A stretch of DNA of 31,478 bases, taken from Puniceicoccales bacterium (GTDB taxonomy: Bacteria > Verrucomicrobiota > Verrucomicrobiia > Opitutales > UBA9783). Position numbers and translations under genes: made by a program. Of this stretch, positions 1-7,932 are shown in pieces. Each line of letters starts with the position of its first letter. The stretch's first letter is position 1. Below the pieces are notes generated by a model. That model saw only the letters and a list, made by a program, of their open reading frames with translations. It had not been told where the DNA came from and searched no databases. The stretch is taken from assembly GCA_031260015.1 (NCBI GenBank), contig JAIRKR010000046.1, positions 1 through 31,478 of the forward strand. The letters are read 5' to 3'.

Positions 1-956
1 AATACGCTGACATCAAATGCGGCCCCTAAATAAGCCAACAATTGTTGAGGAAACATGATGAGAGCACTGGCAAAAATCACCGGCATTACACCTGCATAAT
101 TTACTTTTAAGGGTAAAAACGAACTCTGTCCTCCATACATTTTGCGTCCCACAACACGCTTTGCATATTGCACAACAATTTTTCGCTGGGCTTGCGTAAC
201 CGCAATCATCGCAGCCACTACGGCAAACAGTAAAATAATCATAAGCAAGCCCTGAAAAAGTCCAAAATGTGTTCCCTCTTCCAGGCCCAAAGGTTTTGCA
301 AACAAGCTTCCAAATAAATATATACTCTGCGGTAACCCGGACAATATGCCCACCGTAATTAACAGAGAAATACCGTTACCTACACCACGTTGCGTAATTT
401 GTTCACCCAACCATGTTAAAATTAACGTTCCAGTCGTTAGCAGTAATGTAGATATAAGCAAAAATGAAAAACCACTGGACAAAGCAATGGGCCCATAGGT
501 ATTCACATCAAACCCCGGAAATAATTTGTCCGGATAATTGGTAAACGCCATCATCAGCAACCATCCCTGAATAAAACAAATTACCAAAGTGAGATACCTC
601 GTATATTGCATCAACCGTTGACGTCCAAATTCTCCCTCCTGTTGTAACTTAGCCAGAGAAGGTAGCATGGCCCCCAGCAATTGGAATATAATCGATGCAC
701 TGATGTAAGGCATAATCCCAAGACCGAAAATCGCACCTTTCAGAAAAGCTCCCCCCGTAAACAAGTTGTACAATCCCACCAATTGCCCGCCACCCAACAT
801 TTTTTGACTTTCAAAAAAGGATTTTAAAGTTGTGGGATCAATACCGGGCAATGGAATATTACAACCTATTCTTGCAACAAAGAGTAAAGACAAGGTAAAC
901 ACAATCCTTTGCTTTAATTCTGGAATTTTTAAACAATTCAAAAAGGCAGCAATCAT
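1..956 (-). CDS. secY: Protein translocase subunit SecY (3' end beyond window)
   Basis: SecY is the channel-forming subunit of the Sec translocon in the inner membrane and works with SecE and SecG. The ATG at 956-954 opens a frame with no stop down to position 1, giving about 318 residues of a protein that usually has 430-480, so the last transmembrane segments are missing. The N-terminus reads MIAAFLNCLKIPELKQRI. A GGAFLKGAIFGLGIMPYI stretch marks the plug and second transmembrane region, and RKIVVQYAKRVVGRKMYGG is the basic cytosolic loop. Many hydrophobic segments follow one another. The gene lies 9 bases after rplO at the end of the spc part of the cluster, its usual place. Family assignment is secure. 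Confidence 0.96.
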   Translation of the reverse strand, partial: MIAAFLNCLKIPELKQRIVFTLSLLFVARIGCNIPLPGIDPTTLKSFFESQKMLGGGQLVGLYNLFTGGAFLKGAIFGLGIMPYISASIIFQLLGAMLPSLAKLQQEGEFGRQRLMQYTRYLTLVICFIQGWLLMMAFTNYPDKLFPGFDVNTYGPIALSSGFSFLLISTLLLTTGTLILTWLGEQITQRGVGNGISLLITVGILSGLPQSIYLFGSLFAKPLGLEEGTHFGLFQGLLMIILLFAVVAAMIAVTQAQRKIVVQYAKRVVGRKMYGGQSSFLPLKVNYAGVMPVIFASALIMFPQQLLAYLGAAFDVSV

Positions 957-965
957 GATTCCAAA

Positions 966-1412
966 TTACATCGCAACGAACTGACCACCCGCAGCTTCAA
1001 GTTTAGATTTAGCACCGGCGGTAATTTTATCTACTTTAACGGAAAACGCACGCGTAACTTCTCCATCTCCCAACAATTTTACAGGCATCGCTTGGGGGCT
1101 GATCAATCCTGCATGCAACAAGGCACCGTGATCCACAATGCCTGAAAAGTCTTGGGCTAATTTCTTTTCCAAATCCGCCAAAGAGATCAGTTGATAGTGC
1201 GTTTTAAACTTCGCATTATTAAACCCTCTCTTGGGGAAACGACGATAGATCGGAATACCTGAAAAATTAGTAGGTGTAGAATATCCAGAACGGGCATTTC
1301 CTCCCTTATGCCCACGGGAAGAAGTCTTCCCATGGCCACTTCCACAACCGCAGCCCAAACGTTTTACCTTTTTCAAACGATCCGCAGTTTTTGGCAACTC
1401 ACTCAATTTCAT
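966..1412 (-). CDS. rplO: 50S ribosomal protein L15 (uL15)
   Basis: L15 is a late-assembly protein of the large subunit. The 148-residue product has the typical basic glycine-rich N-terminal extension (GCGCGSGHGKTSSRGHKGG) that runs into 23S rRNA, followed by the compact C-terminal domain. I chose the ATG at 1412 (MKLSELPK) because a GGAGGAG ribosome-binding site lies just upstream and L15 proteins normally start with this segment. An upstream start at 1463 would overlap rpsE. Only 22 bases separate it from rpsE, so there is no rpmD (L30) gene in the position where spc operons normally carry it. Confidence 0.96.
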   Translation of the reverse strand: MKLSELPKTADRLKKVKRLGCGCGSGHGKTSSRGHKGGNARSGYSTPTNFSGIPIYRRFPKRGFNNAKFKTHYQLISLADLEKKLAQDFSGIVDHGALLHAGLISPQAMPVKLLGDGEVTRAFSVKVDKITAGAKSKLEAAGGQFVAM

Positions 1413-1434
1413 CCTTAAAACTCCTCCAATCAGT

Positions 1435-2001
1435 TTACGTGCTTTCGGAATCAACATCCGCATTTTTCAGAGCCATCACCTGCTCTTTTGTGCGTAATTT
1501 CAACAAGGCATCCAAGGTTGCGCGCACCATGGCAAGATGGTTATTGGACCCCAATGATTTGGACAAAACATCCTTTACACCAATCACTTCCAATACAGCC
1601 CGAACTCCTCCCCCTGCAATAACTCCGGTACCTGGACAAGCGGGCTTCAAAATAACATGCCCCCCATCCGCACATCCCGTGGTCACATGCGGAATCGTAG
1701 TATTGAGTAAAGAAATTTGAAAAACCCTCTTCTTGGCGTTTCCACTCGCTTTACGAATAGCGTCCGATACTTCTTTAGATTTACCCTGACCAATACCTAT
1801 CAATCCATTTTTGTTACCGGCGACCACCAAAACTCCAAAACTAAAACGACGGCCTCCTTTGACAACTTTGGCACAACGATTAATGTGAACCACTTTCTCG
1901 CTCCAACCTTGAATAGGTTCTGAGATGAGTAATTCAGATCGACTTCCAAAACCTTCAAATTCTCGCGTAAAACTACTTTCTTCTTTGACCTTCGTACCCA
2001 T
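1435..2001 (-). CDS. rpsE: 30S ribosomal protein S5 (uS5)
   Basis: S5 helps form the mRNA entry tunnel and contributes to decoding accuracy. The product of 188 residues shows the double-stranded RNA-binding-like N-terminal domain with VKGGRRFSFGVLVVAGN, including the loop linked to spectinomycin binding, and a C-terminal domain with GGGVRAVLEVIGVKDVLSKSLGS. The ATG at 2001 (MGTKVKEESS) is preferred. An in-frame start at 2049 would overlap the end of rplR by about 38 bases and add a tail not seen in S5. No clear Shine-Dalgarno sequence precedes the chosen start, so translation may depend on coupling to rplR, which stops 10 bases upstream. Confidence 0.94.
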   Translation of the reverse strand: MGTKVKEESSFTREFEGFGSRSELLISEPIQGWSEKVVHINRCAKVVKGGRRFSFGVLVVAGNKNGLIGIGQGKSKEVSDAIRKASGNAKKRVFQISLLNTTIPHVTTGCADGGHVILKPACPGTGVIAGGGVRAVLEVIGVKDVLSKSLGSNNHLAMVRATLDALLKLRTKEQVMALKNADVDSEST

Positions 2002-2011
2002 AAATGTTCTA

Positions 2012-2374
2012 TTAAAAATGAATGCCCTGCGCTCTGACAGCCTCCGCAAAAGCTTTTACACAACCCTGATACGAACGACCGGAACGATCAAAAACAACCG
2101 ACAGAGTACCCTTTGCTTTCAAATGAGCTCCAAAAGCTTTTCCAAAAGCCTCTGAACCGGAATAATTGGGTCTCAAATGTTGTTCCTTTAAATCCTTTGA
2201 CAAAGACGATAACGCTTCCAAAGTTTTTCCAGCCGTATCGTCTATGCATTGCGCATACATGTGTTTATTTGAAAGACGTAAAGCCAAACGAGGCCGTTCC
2301 AAAGTACCTTTTACCTTTGAACGAATTCTAAAACGTCGATTTTTTTCCAAACGTTGCTTTTCAAACAATTTCAT
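2012..2374 (-). CDS. rplR: 50S ribosomal protein L18 (uL18)
   Basis: L18 binds 5S rRNA and helps dock it onto the large subunit with L5 and L25. The 120-residue protein is of normal length. It has the basic N-terminus KNRRFRIRSKVKGTLERPRL and the C-terminal half with GKAFGAHLKAKG, VVFDRSGRSYQGCVKAFAEA and a final RAQGIHF, matching the family's usual ending. It sits between rplF (8 bases) and rpsE (10 bases) as in a standard spc operon. Confidence 0.96.
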   Translation of the reverse strand: MKLFEKQRLEKNRRFRIRSKVKGTLERPRLALRLSNKHMYAQCIDDTAGKTLEALSSLSKDLKEQHLRPNYSGSEAFGKAFGAHLKAKGTLSVVFDRSGRSYQGCVKAFAEAVRAQGIHF

Positions 2375-2382
2375 ACCTTCAA

Positions 2383-2919
2383 CTAAGCCTTTTTCTTACC
2401 TTCCTTATGACGAACAAATTCACCTGCAATGCGTACCCCTTTACCCTTATAAGGCTCAACCGGATAATAATATTTAATATGCGCGGCAACTTGTCCAACC
2501 AAGTGTTTATCGGCCCCTTCCACACGCACCTTCGTGCCATCTTTAACTTGAATCGCAATACCTTCGGGAATTTTGTATTTTATAGCATGGGAAAACCCCA
2601 AAGACAAATCCAATACGCTGCCATTTAAGGCGGCTTTAAAACCTACACCCTGTATTTCCAAATCTTTAGAAAATACCTCTTGTACGCCGCGCACCATGTT
2701 TGCCAATATGGAACGCGCCGTACCGTGCATAGCCTGCGACAGTCGGTCAGATCCCAGGGGAATGACGGTTAACGTATTGGAATCCTGCTGAATTTTAACG
2801 CAAGAGGCAAAGGTCTTTTTCAAAACACCTTTAGGTCCTGTTACCGTAACCTCTGAACCCACAATACCTACTTTAACCTTATCTCCCAAAACAATGGGAA
2901 GCTTACCCTTCCTACTCAT
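2383..2919 (-). CDS. rplF: 50S ribosomal protein L6 (uL6)
   Basis: L6 lies near the factor-binding site at the base of the L7/L12 stalk. With the ATG at 2919 the product has 178 residues and starts MSRKGKLPI, very like the usual MSRIGKKPI. A GTG at 2928 is in frame but would overlap the rpsH stop and add three residues. Two repeated alpha/beta domains are visible, with SLGFSHAIKYKIPEGI in the middle and the conserved YKGKGVRIAGEFVRHKEGKK near the C-terminus. Two bases separate it from rpsH, suggesting translational coupling. Confidence 0.95.
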   Translation of the reverse strand: MSRKGKLPIVLGDKVKVGIVGSEVTVTGPKGVLKKTFASCVKIQQDSNTLTVIPLGSDRLSQAMHGTARSILANMVRGVQEVFSKDLEIQGVGFKAALNGSVLDLSLGFSHAIKYKIPEGIAIQVKDGTKVRVEGADKHLVGQVAAHIKYYYPVEPYKGKGVRIAGEFVRHKEGKKKA

Positions 2920-2921
2920 AT

Positions 2922-3311
2922 CTACCACACTTTACAAATTAATTCACCACCCACACGCATTTGTCTAGCCTGTTTCCCGCTTAAAATACCTCTCGACGTA
3001 GACAAAATACATATGCCCAATCCACTTAATACGCTTGGAATCTTGTCTTTCCTGACATACCAACGCGCACCCGGCTTGCTACAACGTTTTAAAACATTTA
3101 AGACCGAAACTCCTTTCACATACTTCAATTGAACTTCCAAATCTTTTAACCCATTTTCGCTGCAAATCTCATTTACGTTCGCAATATAGCCTTCTTGTTT
3201 TAAAAGCAAAGCTACCTCTTTGCGCATATTTGAAAAATGCGCTTTACACACTGATTTCTGCGCACGAACCGCATTACGAATTATCGTCAAAAAATCACCT
3301 ATCGTATCCAT
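2922..3311 (-). CDS. rpsH: 30S ribosomal protein S8 (uS8)
   Basis: S8 binds helix 21 of 16S rRNA early in small-subunit assembly and, in E. coli, also represses the spc operon by binding its mRNA near rplE. The 129-residue product starts MDTIGDFLTIIRNAVRA and has a C-terminal domain with ISTSRGILSGKQARQMRVGGELICKVW, the family signature region. Length is normal. It begins 4 bases after rpsN. I did not identify an S8-type operator in the upstream mRNA. Confidence 0.96.
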   Translation of the reverse strand: MDTIGDFLTIIRNAVRAQKSVCKAHFSNMRKEVALLLKQEGYIANVNEICSENGLKDLEVQLKYVKGVSVLNVLKRCSKPGARWYVRKDKIPSVLSGLGICILSTSRGILSGKQARQMRVGGELICKVW

Positions 3312-3315
3312 ATTT

Positions 3316-3621
3316 TTACCAAGAAGCCTTTGTTACACCCGGTAGTAAACCTTTCAATGCAAATTCACGCAAGGTTAAACGCGAAACACCAAATTTCCTA
3401 AAGTATCCACGCGCACGCCCGGTAATGGAACAGCGATTCCGCACACGTACACGTGAAGAGTTTCTGGGCAACAAAGCCAGTTCACGCTGAATTTTAAAAA
3501 ATTCATCATCCGAAACCTCTAAATCCAACAGCTTAGACTTCAGTGCTCGACGCTTTTCCAAATGTTTTTCAACCAACCAAACACGCTTTTTATTCCGCTC
3601 TACAGAAGACTTTTTCGCCAT
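3316..3621 (-). CDS. rpsN: 30S ribosomal protein S14, zinc-independent long form (uS14)
   Basis: S14 sits in the 30S head next to S3 and S10. At 101 residues this is the long form without the C-x2-C...C-x2-C zinc ribbon of the 61-residue form. It starts MAKKSSVERNKKR and carries the signature RNRCSITGRARGYFRKFGVSR near residues 62-82, with a single cysteine. The long form needs no zinc. It lies 8 bases after rplE. Confidence 0.96.
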   Translation of the reverse strand: MAKKSSVERNKKRVWLVEKHLEKRRALKSKLLDLEVSDDEFFKIQRELALLPRNSSRVRVRNRCSITGRARGYFRKFGVSRLTLREFALKGLLPGVTKASW

Positions 3622-3629
3622 AAAATTCC

Positions 3630-4175
3630 TTATTTCCTAAATACTATACCCAATCCTTCCAATAAACTTAAACCTTCTTTGTCAGAACGTGCCGTTGTTA
3701 CGATGGCAATATCCATCCCGATATTCTGTCGATTGCTGGACTCTACCCTAATTTCTGGGAAAATGGTATGATCCACTATCCCCACATTTAAATTACCTCG
3801 ACGATCCATTTTCTTGGACATACCTCTAAAATCTCGAATCACCGGTAAGGCAATATTGATTAAACGATACAAAAAGTCGTACATACGATTTCCTCGCAAG
3901 GTTACTTTAATCCCGGCGGGTACCCCTTGTCGCAGTTTAAAATTTGAAATGCTCTTTTTAGCCTTCGTAATCAAAGGCTTCTGTCCAGTTATTAAACTCA
4001 CTTCTTTAACCAATTGTTCCACATGCGCCTTATCGGCATCCGCATTAATTCTAGAATTCAAAACAACCTTCTCAACTTTTGGCACAACATGAATATTTTC
4101 ATAACCAAATTGTTGTTTCAAATTTGGAACCACTTGCTTAAAATAATGATCCTTTAATGCAGGTACCGTCTTCAT
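3630..4175 (-). CDS. rplE: 50S ribosomal protein L5 (uL5)
   Basis: L5 binds 5S rRNA and contacts the P-site tRNA and the S13 bridge. Two ATGs are possible. The one at 4175 (MKTVPALKDHY) has a GGGGAG ribosome-binding site 7 bases upstream and gives 181 residues, the usual family length. The ATG at 4190 adds five residues and has no such site. Motifs include VEKVVLNSRI, a TGQKPLITKAKKSISNFKLR stretch, VTLRGNRMYDFLYRLI and a C-terminal GMDIAIVTTARSDKEGLSLL. A 48-base gap separates it from rplX. Confidence 0.95.
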   Translation of the reverse strand: MKTVPALKDHYFKQVVPNLKQQFGYENIHVVPKVEKVVLNSRINADADKAHVEQLVKEVSLITGQKPLITKAKKSISNFKLRQGVPAGIKVTLRGNRMYDFLYRLINIALPVIRDFRGMSKKMDRRGNLNVGIVDHTIFPEIRVESSNRQNIGMDIAIVTTARSDKEGLSLLEGLGIVFRK

Positions 4176-4223
4176 TTGATTACTCCCCATTTAAAAACAT
4201 TCTTTACGTACCCATCACTGCAA

Positions 4224-4487
4224 TTAACGGGCTGGCCGTTTTTGCGCCCTTCTCTCTACTTCTGCCAAAGACATAACATTGGAATAATGAATCGGCATTT
4301 CTTTTTCCACAATACTTCCCGTAGCATTCTCCCGAGTCTTCTTCAAATGTTTTTTATGCAAATTGACACCTTCCACAAGCACCTTCTGGGTTTCGCGAAA
4401 AACTTTTAAAATCTTTCCCTTTTTTCCCTTGTGGGCCCCCGAAATAACCACAACCTCACTGTCTTTTTTTAAATTATACTTCATCAT
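4224..4487 (-). CDS. rplX: 50S ribosomal protein L24 (uL24)
   Basis: L24 is an assembly initiator of the large subunit and lines the peptide exit tunnel. The 87-residue protein has the KOW motif VVVISGAHKGKKGKILKVF near its N-terminus and a second conserved stretch VEGVNLHKKHLKKT. Its ATG overlaps the TGA of rplN (ATGA), typical of translational coupling. A second ATG follows immediately and could equally be used. At 87 residues it is shorter than the roughly 100 residues common in the family, lacking part of the C-terminus. Confidence 0.93.
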   Translation of the reverse strand: MMKYNLKKDSEVVVISGAHKGKKGKILKVFRETQKVLVEGVNLHKKHLKKTRENATGSIVEKEMPIHYSNVMSLAEVERRAQKRPAR

Positions 4488-4849
4488 ATAACCTCTGGAG
4501 CCAATGAAATAATCTTCATAAAATTCTTTTGACGTAATTCGCGAGCGATGGGACCAAATACACGCGTACCCTTCGGATTATCGTTACCATCAATAATGAT
4601 GCAGGCATTCGTATCGAATCGCAAAAAACTTCCATCTTTGCGAGCAATGGGATGTTTTGTTCTAACAATCACAGCACGCACAACACTTCCCTTTTTTACA
4701 CTTGCTTCCGGAGTACTTTCTTTAACGGCCGCAATAATTATATCACCCACCTTAGCGGTACGTTTATTTTGACCTAAACGACGGATCATGGCTACACGTT
4801 TTGCTCCCGTATTATCTGCAACCTCCAATCGACTATTCATCTGTAACAT
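4484..4849 (-). CDS. rplN: 50S ribosomal protein L14 (uL14)
   Basis: L14 forms intersubunit bridges with 16S rRNA. The ATG at 4849 gives 121 residues starting MLQMNSRLEVADNTGAKRV, the family's standard opening, with AGG five bases upstream of the start codon. A longer in-frame start inside rpsQ is unlikely. Further signatures are VGDIIIAAVKE, VVRAVIVRTKHPIARKDGS and the C-terminal GTRVFGPIARELRQKNFMKI. It overlaps rplX by four bases. Confidence 0.97.
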   Translation of the reverse strand: MLQMNSRLEVADNTGAKRVAMIRRLGQNKRTAKVGDIIIAAVKESTPEASVKKGSVVRAVIVRTKHPIARKDGSFLRFDTNACIIIDGNDNPKGTRVFGPIARELRQKNFMKIISLAPEVI

Positions 4850-4862
4850 AATAACCTGACCC

Positions 4863-5132
4863 TTACGCTTGAATTTTCTCCAATACACGAACAACGCGCC
4901 AACGCTTCATGTGACTCAGGGGACGTGTGGACATAATCTCTACCTTATCTCCCACATTGCAAACATTATCGGCATCGTGGACGTGCAATACCGTTTTACG
5001 CTTTATCTCTTTACGATAAAGACTATGGGGCCGCTTATAAAAGAAAACGACCTTAATCGATTTATCACCCGAACGACTTGCAACACTCCCCACCAAAACT
5101 TTACGCTGCTTTCTCTCCACCAAATGATTCAT
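4863..5132 (-). CDS. rpsQ: 30S ribosomal protein S17 (uS17)
   Basis: S17 binds 16S rRNA early and stabilises the 5' domain. The 89-residue protein has the OB-fold pattern of the family: KVLVGSVASRSGDKSIKVV, then KRKTVLHVHDADNVCNVGDKVEIMSTRPLSHMKRWRVVRVLEK. The CNVGD...RPLS segment is the S17 signature. It starts 25 bases after rpmC. Confidence 0.96.
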   Translation of the reverse strand: MNHLVERKQRKVLVGSVASRSGDKSIKVVFFYKRPHSLYRKEIKRKTVLHVHDADNVCNVGDKVEIMSTRPLSHMKRWRVVRVLEKIQA

Positions 5133-5157
5133 ATGTATAAACGCACTTTTCTATATT

Positions 5158-5352
5158 TCAACTTTGTGTAATCTGTCGGGACAATGCCATCTTCATACGT
5201 GCTATGTCTTTGCGTAAGCCGCGCATTACCGAAGGACTTTTAAGCTGCCCTAATCCTTTTTTCATTCGCAATTCAAAATATTGTTGCGAAAATTCGGTAA
5301 TTCGTTCGCGCATTTCTCCCGGTGTTAACTTTAAAATATCCTTAGTTTTCAT
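5158..5352 (-). CDS. rpmC: 50S ribosomal protein L29 (uL29)
   Basis: L29 is a small two-helix protein near the exit of the peptide tunnel, close to the trigger factor and SRP docking site. The 64-residue product starts MKTKDILKLTPGEMRERI and contains the conserved stretch ELRMKKGLGQLKSPSVMRGLRKDIARMK. The length is typical. It lies 13 bases after rplP and 25 bases before rpsQ. Confidence 0.95.
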   Translation of the reverse strand: MKTKDILKLTPGEMRERITEFSQQYFELRMKKGLGQLKSPSVMRGLRKDIARMKMALSRQITQS

Positions 5353-5365
5353 TACAAAATCTTAT

Positions 5366-5797
5366 TCAAAAACGTTGCGTTAAAGCTTCCCGGCTTAAAA
5401 AACGGCAACGAAGGCCCAATTTTCTATCCGCCAAACTCATGGCCTCCCTAGCTATGGCCAACGAAATTCCCGCCAGTTCAAACAAAATAGCACCCGGCTT
5501 TGCCACGGCTACCCAATATTCTACATTTCCCTTACCCTTACCCATACGTGTTTCGGCGGGCTTTTTTGTGATTGGTTTTTGGGGAAACACGCGCATCCAC
5601 ATTTTCCCTTTTCTTTTTAAATGGCGGTTGATTGCAACACGCGCAGCTTCCAATTGTGCGGCTGTAATTTTCCCTCGTTCCATAACTTGAATGCCAAAAT
5701 CTCCAAAAGCTAATGCGCTACCCCTTTTCGCATTACCGTATACACGCCCCTTCTGGACTTTACGATATTTTGTCTTAGCTGGAAGTAAAATCGCCAT
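5366..5797 (-). CDS. rplP: 50S ribosomal protein L16 (uL16)
   Basis: L16 contacts the A-site tRNA and is needed for peptidyl-transferase activity and late 50S maturation. The 143-residue protein starts MAILLPAKTKYRKVQKGRV and has the family signatures RVFPQKPITKKPAETRMGKGKG and YWVAVAKPGAILFELAGIS. It is 13 bases downstream of rpsC. Sequence and length are ordinary. Confidence 0.97.
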   Translation of the reverse strand: MAILLPAKTKYRKVQKGRVYGNAKRGSALAFGDFGIQVMERGKITAAQLEAARVAINRHLKRKGKMWMRVFPQKPITKKPAETRMGKGKGNVEYWVAVAKPGAILFELAGISLAIAREAMSLADRKLGLRCRFLSREALTQRF

Positions 5798-5810
5798 ATG
5801 AAACCCTGCT

Positions 5811-6434
5811 TTAATTATTACTGTGACAAATCCAACATTTTACGCCAATGGTGCCATAAACGGTCTGAGCTTCATTAAAACCATAATCTACATCGGCACG
5901 CAGCGTATGCAAGGGTACACTTCCGGCTCGTTGCGATTCCGTTCTTGCAATTTCGGCTCCCCCTAAACGGCCAGAACATTGCACACGAATGCCTTTTGCG
6001 CCCATACTCATTGCCAATTGAATGGCTTTTTTCATGGCGCGTCTAAATGAAACTCTTTTCTCCAATTGCAGGGCAACATTTTCCGCCACCAATTGAGCTA
6101 TCAAGTCGGGATTCTTAAGATCTTGCACGTCCAACAAGACATCTTTGCACACTAATTTTTGCAACTGATCCTTAATTTTTTCAAGTTCCTGCCCCTTCCT
6201 GCCAATAATAACTCCAGGACGACCACTTAGGACGGTAATTCTGATGCGAGAACCCGCACGTTCCAATAAAACATCCTGTACGGAAGCATAACGCAACTTT
6301 TTGTGTAAAAACTCACGAATCTTGTAATCTTCCGCAATCCACAAAGCATAACGTCCCCCTGCGGCATACCAACGCGAACGCCAATCTCTACGCACCGAAA
6401 GACGAAAACCAATAGGATTTACTTTTTGTCCCAT
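5811..6434 (-). CDS. rpsC: 30S ribosomal protein S3 (uS3), short C-terminus
   Basis: S3 forms the mRNA entry channel with S4 and S5 and has mRNA helicase activity. The protein opens MGQKVNPIGFRLSVRRDW. The KH domain is visible in GRPGVIIGRKGQELEKI, and the C-terminal domain in GAKGIRVQCSGRLGGAEIAR and YGFNEAQTVYGTIGVKCWI. It ends after only CHSNN, where most S3 proteins continue with a KGE-type tail, so its 207 residues are slightly short. Four bases separate it from rplV. Confidence 0.96.
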   Translation of the reverse strand: MGQKVNPIGFRLSVRRDWRSRWYAAGGRYALWIAEDYKIREFLHKKLRYASVQDVLLERAGSRIRITVLSGRPGVIIGRKGQELEKIKDQLQKLVCKDVLLDVQDLKNPDLIAQLVAENVALQLEKRVSFRRAMKKAIQLAMSMGAKGIRVQCSGRLGGAEIARTESQRAGSVPLHTLRADVDYGFNEAQTVYGTIGVKCWICHSNN

Positions 6435-6437
6435 AAT

Positions 6438-6797
6438 TTACTTCTTACCATCCTTTTCAATCTTGTCCTTGGAGGTCAATACAATTTTGATGTGACTTGT
6501 CCGTTTTCGAATAGGATGGGCTGACCCACGAGCAACTGCTTGAAACCTCTTAATGGCTGGCCCCTCATTCACAATGGCTTCCGATAAGGTCAATTGGTCT
6601 ATCGACAAATTAAAATTGTTTTCAGCATTGGCCACGGCACTTTTCAAAGTTTTAAACATCAAACGAGCCGATTTTTGGGGAATCCACTTTAAACTTTGCA
6701 AAGCATTATCCGCAGGCATACCCACCAAATTTTTCGCCAAAGCGCGCACCTTCAGGGGAGAAATTCGCACATATTTTGTTATAGCTTGAATTTTCAT
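6438..6797 (-). CDS. rplV: 50S ribosomal protein L22 (uL22)
   Basis: L22 stabilises 23S rRNA domains, and its long beta-hairpin reaches the constriction of the exit tunnel, where macrolides bind. The 119-residue protein has the core KYVRISPLKVRALAKNLVG and the hairpin region EAIVNEGPAIKRFQAVARGSA followed by HPIRKRTSHIKIVL. The ATG overlaps the TGA of rpsS by four bases, pointing to translational coupling. Confidence 0.96.
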   Translation of the reverse strand: MKIQAITKYVRISPLKVRALAKNLVGMPADNALQSLKWIPQKSARLMFKTLKSAVANAENNFNLSIDQLTLSEAIVNEGPAIKRFQAVARGSAHPIRKRTSHIKIVLTSKDKIEKDGKK

Positions 6798-7069
6798 ACG
6801 GCCTTCTGTGTATGAGGATTATGCGATTTAAAAGTCCGTGTCGGTGCAAATTCACCCAATTTGTGACCCACCATATTTTCCGTAACGTAAACTGGAAAAA
6901 AACTTTTTCCATTATGTACATTAAAATTTAAACCCACAAACTCGGGTGTAATGGTGGATCGGCGGGACCAAGTTTGAATGGGCTTCTTACTCCCAGATTG
7001 TTGAGACAAATCCACCTTATCCATCAACTTTGGATCCACAAAAAATCCCTTCTTCAACGAACGTGCCAT
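6794..7069 (-). CDS. rpsS: 30S ribosomal protein S19 (uS19)
   Basis: S19 sits in the 30S head with S13 and contacts the A-site finger. The 91-residue protein starts MARSLKKGFFVDPKLMDKV and shows the signatures TWSRRSTITPEFVGLNFNVHNGK and NMVGHKLGEFAPTRTF. Length and sequence are normal. It follows rplB by 7 bases and overlaps rplV. Confidence 0.97.
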   Translation of the reverse strand: MARSLKKGFFVDPKLMDKVDLSQQSGSKKPIQTWSRRSTITPEFVGLNFNVHNGKSFFPVYVTENMVGHKLGEFAPTRTFKSHNPHTQKAV

Positions 7070-7076
7070 AATCTAC

Positions 7077-7919
7077 TTATCCTCTTTTAAATTTCTTTCC
7101 ATTACGCCGTATCAAAATATATTTATTGGTAACATTCTTACGTTTCCGCGTTATGTAACCTTTGGCAAGTTGCCCCCACGGTGACACCGGATGATTCCCT
7201 CCGCCCGTCTGGCCTCCTCCCATGGGATGATCCACGGGGTTCATGGCTACCCCTCTAACGCTGGGACGACGACCCTTCCAACGCTTACGACCCGCCTTTC
7301 CAAGAATTACATTCTGATGATCAGTATTACCCACCCTGCCAATCGTGGCTCGACAGCGCGCATCCACCAAACGGACTTCGCCGCTGGGCATTTTTAAGGA
7401 AGCATATCCATCTTCAAGGCTTACCAATTCTAATCCAACACCAGCGCCACGAGCCAATTGAGCCCCTTTCCCCGGCACCAATTCAACCGCATGTACCTTC
7501 ATGGCCAATGGAATACACGACAATGGAAAACTCATTCCAATGCGATAATTGGAAACAGGTTTATCCAAACTCACCACGGAATCACCGATCGCCAAGCCTT
7601 CGGGCGCCAAAATATAACGCTTTTCTCCGTCAACGTACTTCAAAAGTGCCAAATGGGCAGAACGATTTGGATCGTATTCTATAGATTCTACGGTTGCGGC
7701 AACGTTACATTTATCTCTCTTAAAATCAACCAAACGATACAAACGTTTGTGCCCACCTCCACGATGACGACACGTAACACGTCCGTAACAATTACGTCCA
7801 CGATTGTATTGAAAACCTTCCGTTAATTTAGGTTCCGGCTCTTTTTTAGACGTCCATGACTTATTTTTTACCAAAAATCGCTGTCCCGGCGTCAAAGGAA
7901 TACTCTTTATCAATACCAT
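7077..7919 (-). CDS. rplB: 50S ribosomal protein L2 (uL2)
   Basis: L2 is a primary 23S rRNA-binding protein near the peptidyl-transferase centre and forms intersubunit bridges. The 280-residue product contains GRVTCRHRGGGHKRLYRLVDF, SIEYDPNRSAHLALL, GKGAQLARGAG and the C-terminal loop AMNPVDHPMGGG. The histidine corresponding to H229 of the mature E. coli protein is kept at residue 231. The next conserved histidine is methionine at 233, and the following E-G is Q-T. The C-terminal tail KGYITRKRKNVTNKYILIRR is typical. Confidence 0.97.
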   Translation of the reverse strand: MVLIKSIPLTPGQRFLVKNKSWTSKKEPEPKLTEGFQYNRGRNCYGRVTCRHRGGGHKRLYRLVDFKRDKCNVAATVESIEYDPNRSAHLALLKYVDGEKRYILAPEGLAIGDSVVSLDKPVSNYRIGMSFPLSCIPLAMKVHAVELVPGKGAQLARGAGVGLELVSLEDGYASLKMPSGEVRLVDARCRATIGRVGNTDHQNVILGKAGRKRWKGRRPSVRGVAMNPVDHPMGGGQTGGGNHPVSPWGQLAKGYITRKRKNVTNKYILIRRNGKKFKRG

Positions 7920-7932
7920 ATCAATTTTACCC

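Noticed and set aside
2002..2049. Longer start for rpsE overlapping rplR
   Set aside because: It adds residues not found in S5 and overlaps the end of rplR by 38 bases; the start at 2001 fits the family.
7191..7260. Changed residues in the L2 loop (DHPMGGGQT in place of DHPHGGGEG)
   Set aside because: The histidine equivalent to E. coli H229 is kept, and methionine at the next position is, as far as I recall, normal in Bacteroidota. Probably neutral variation.
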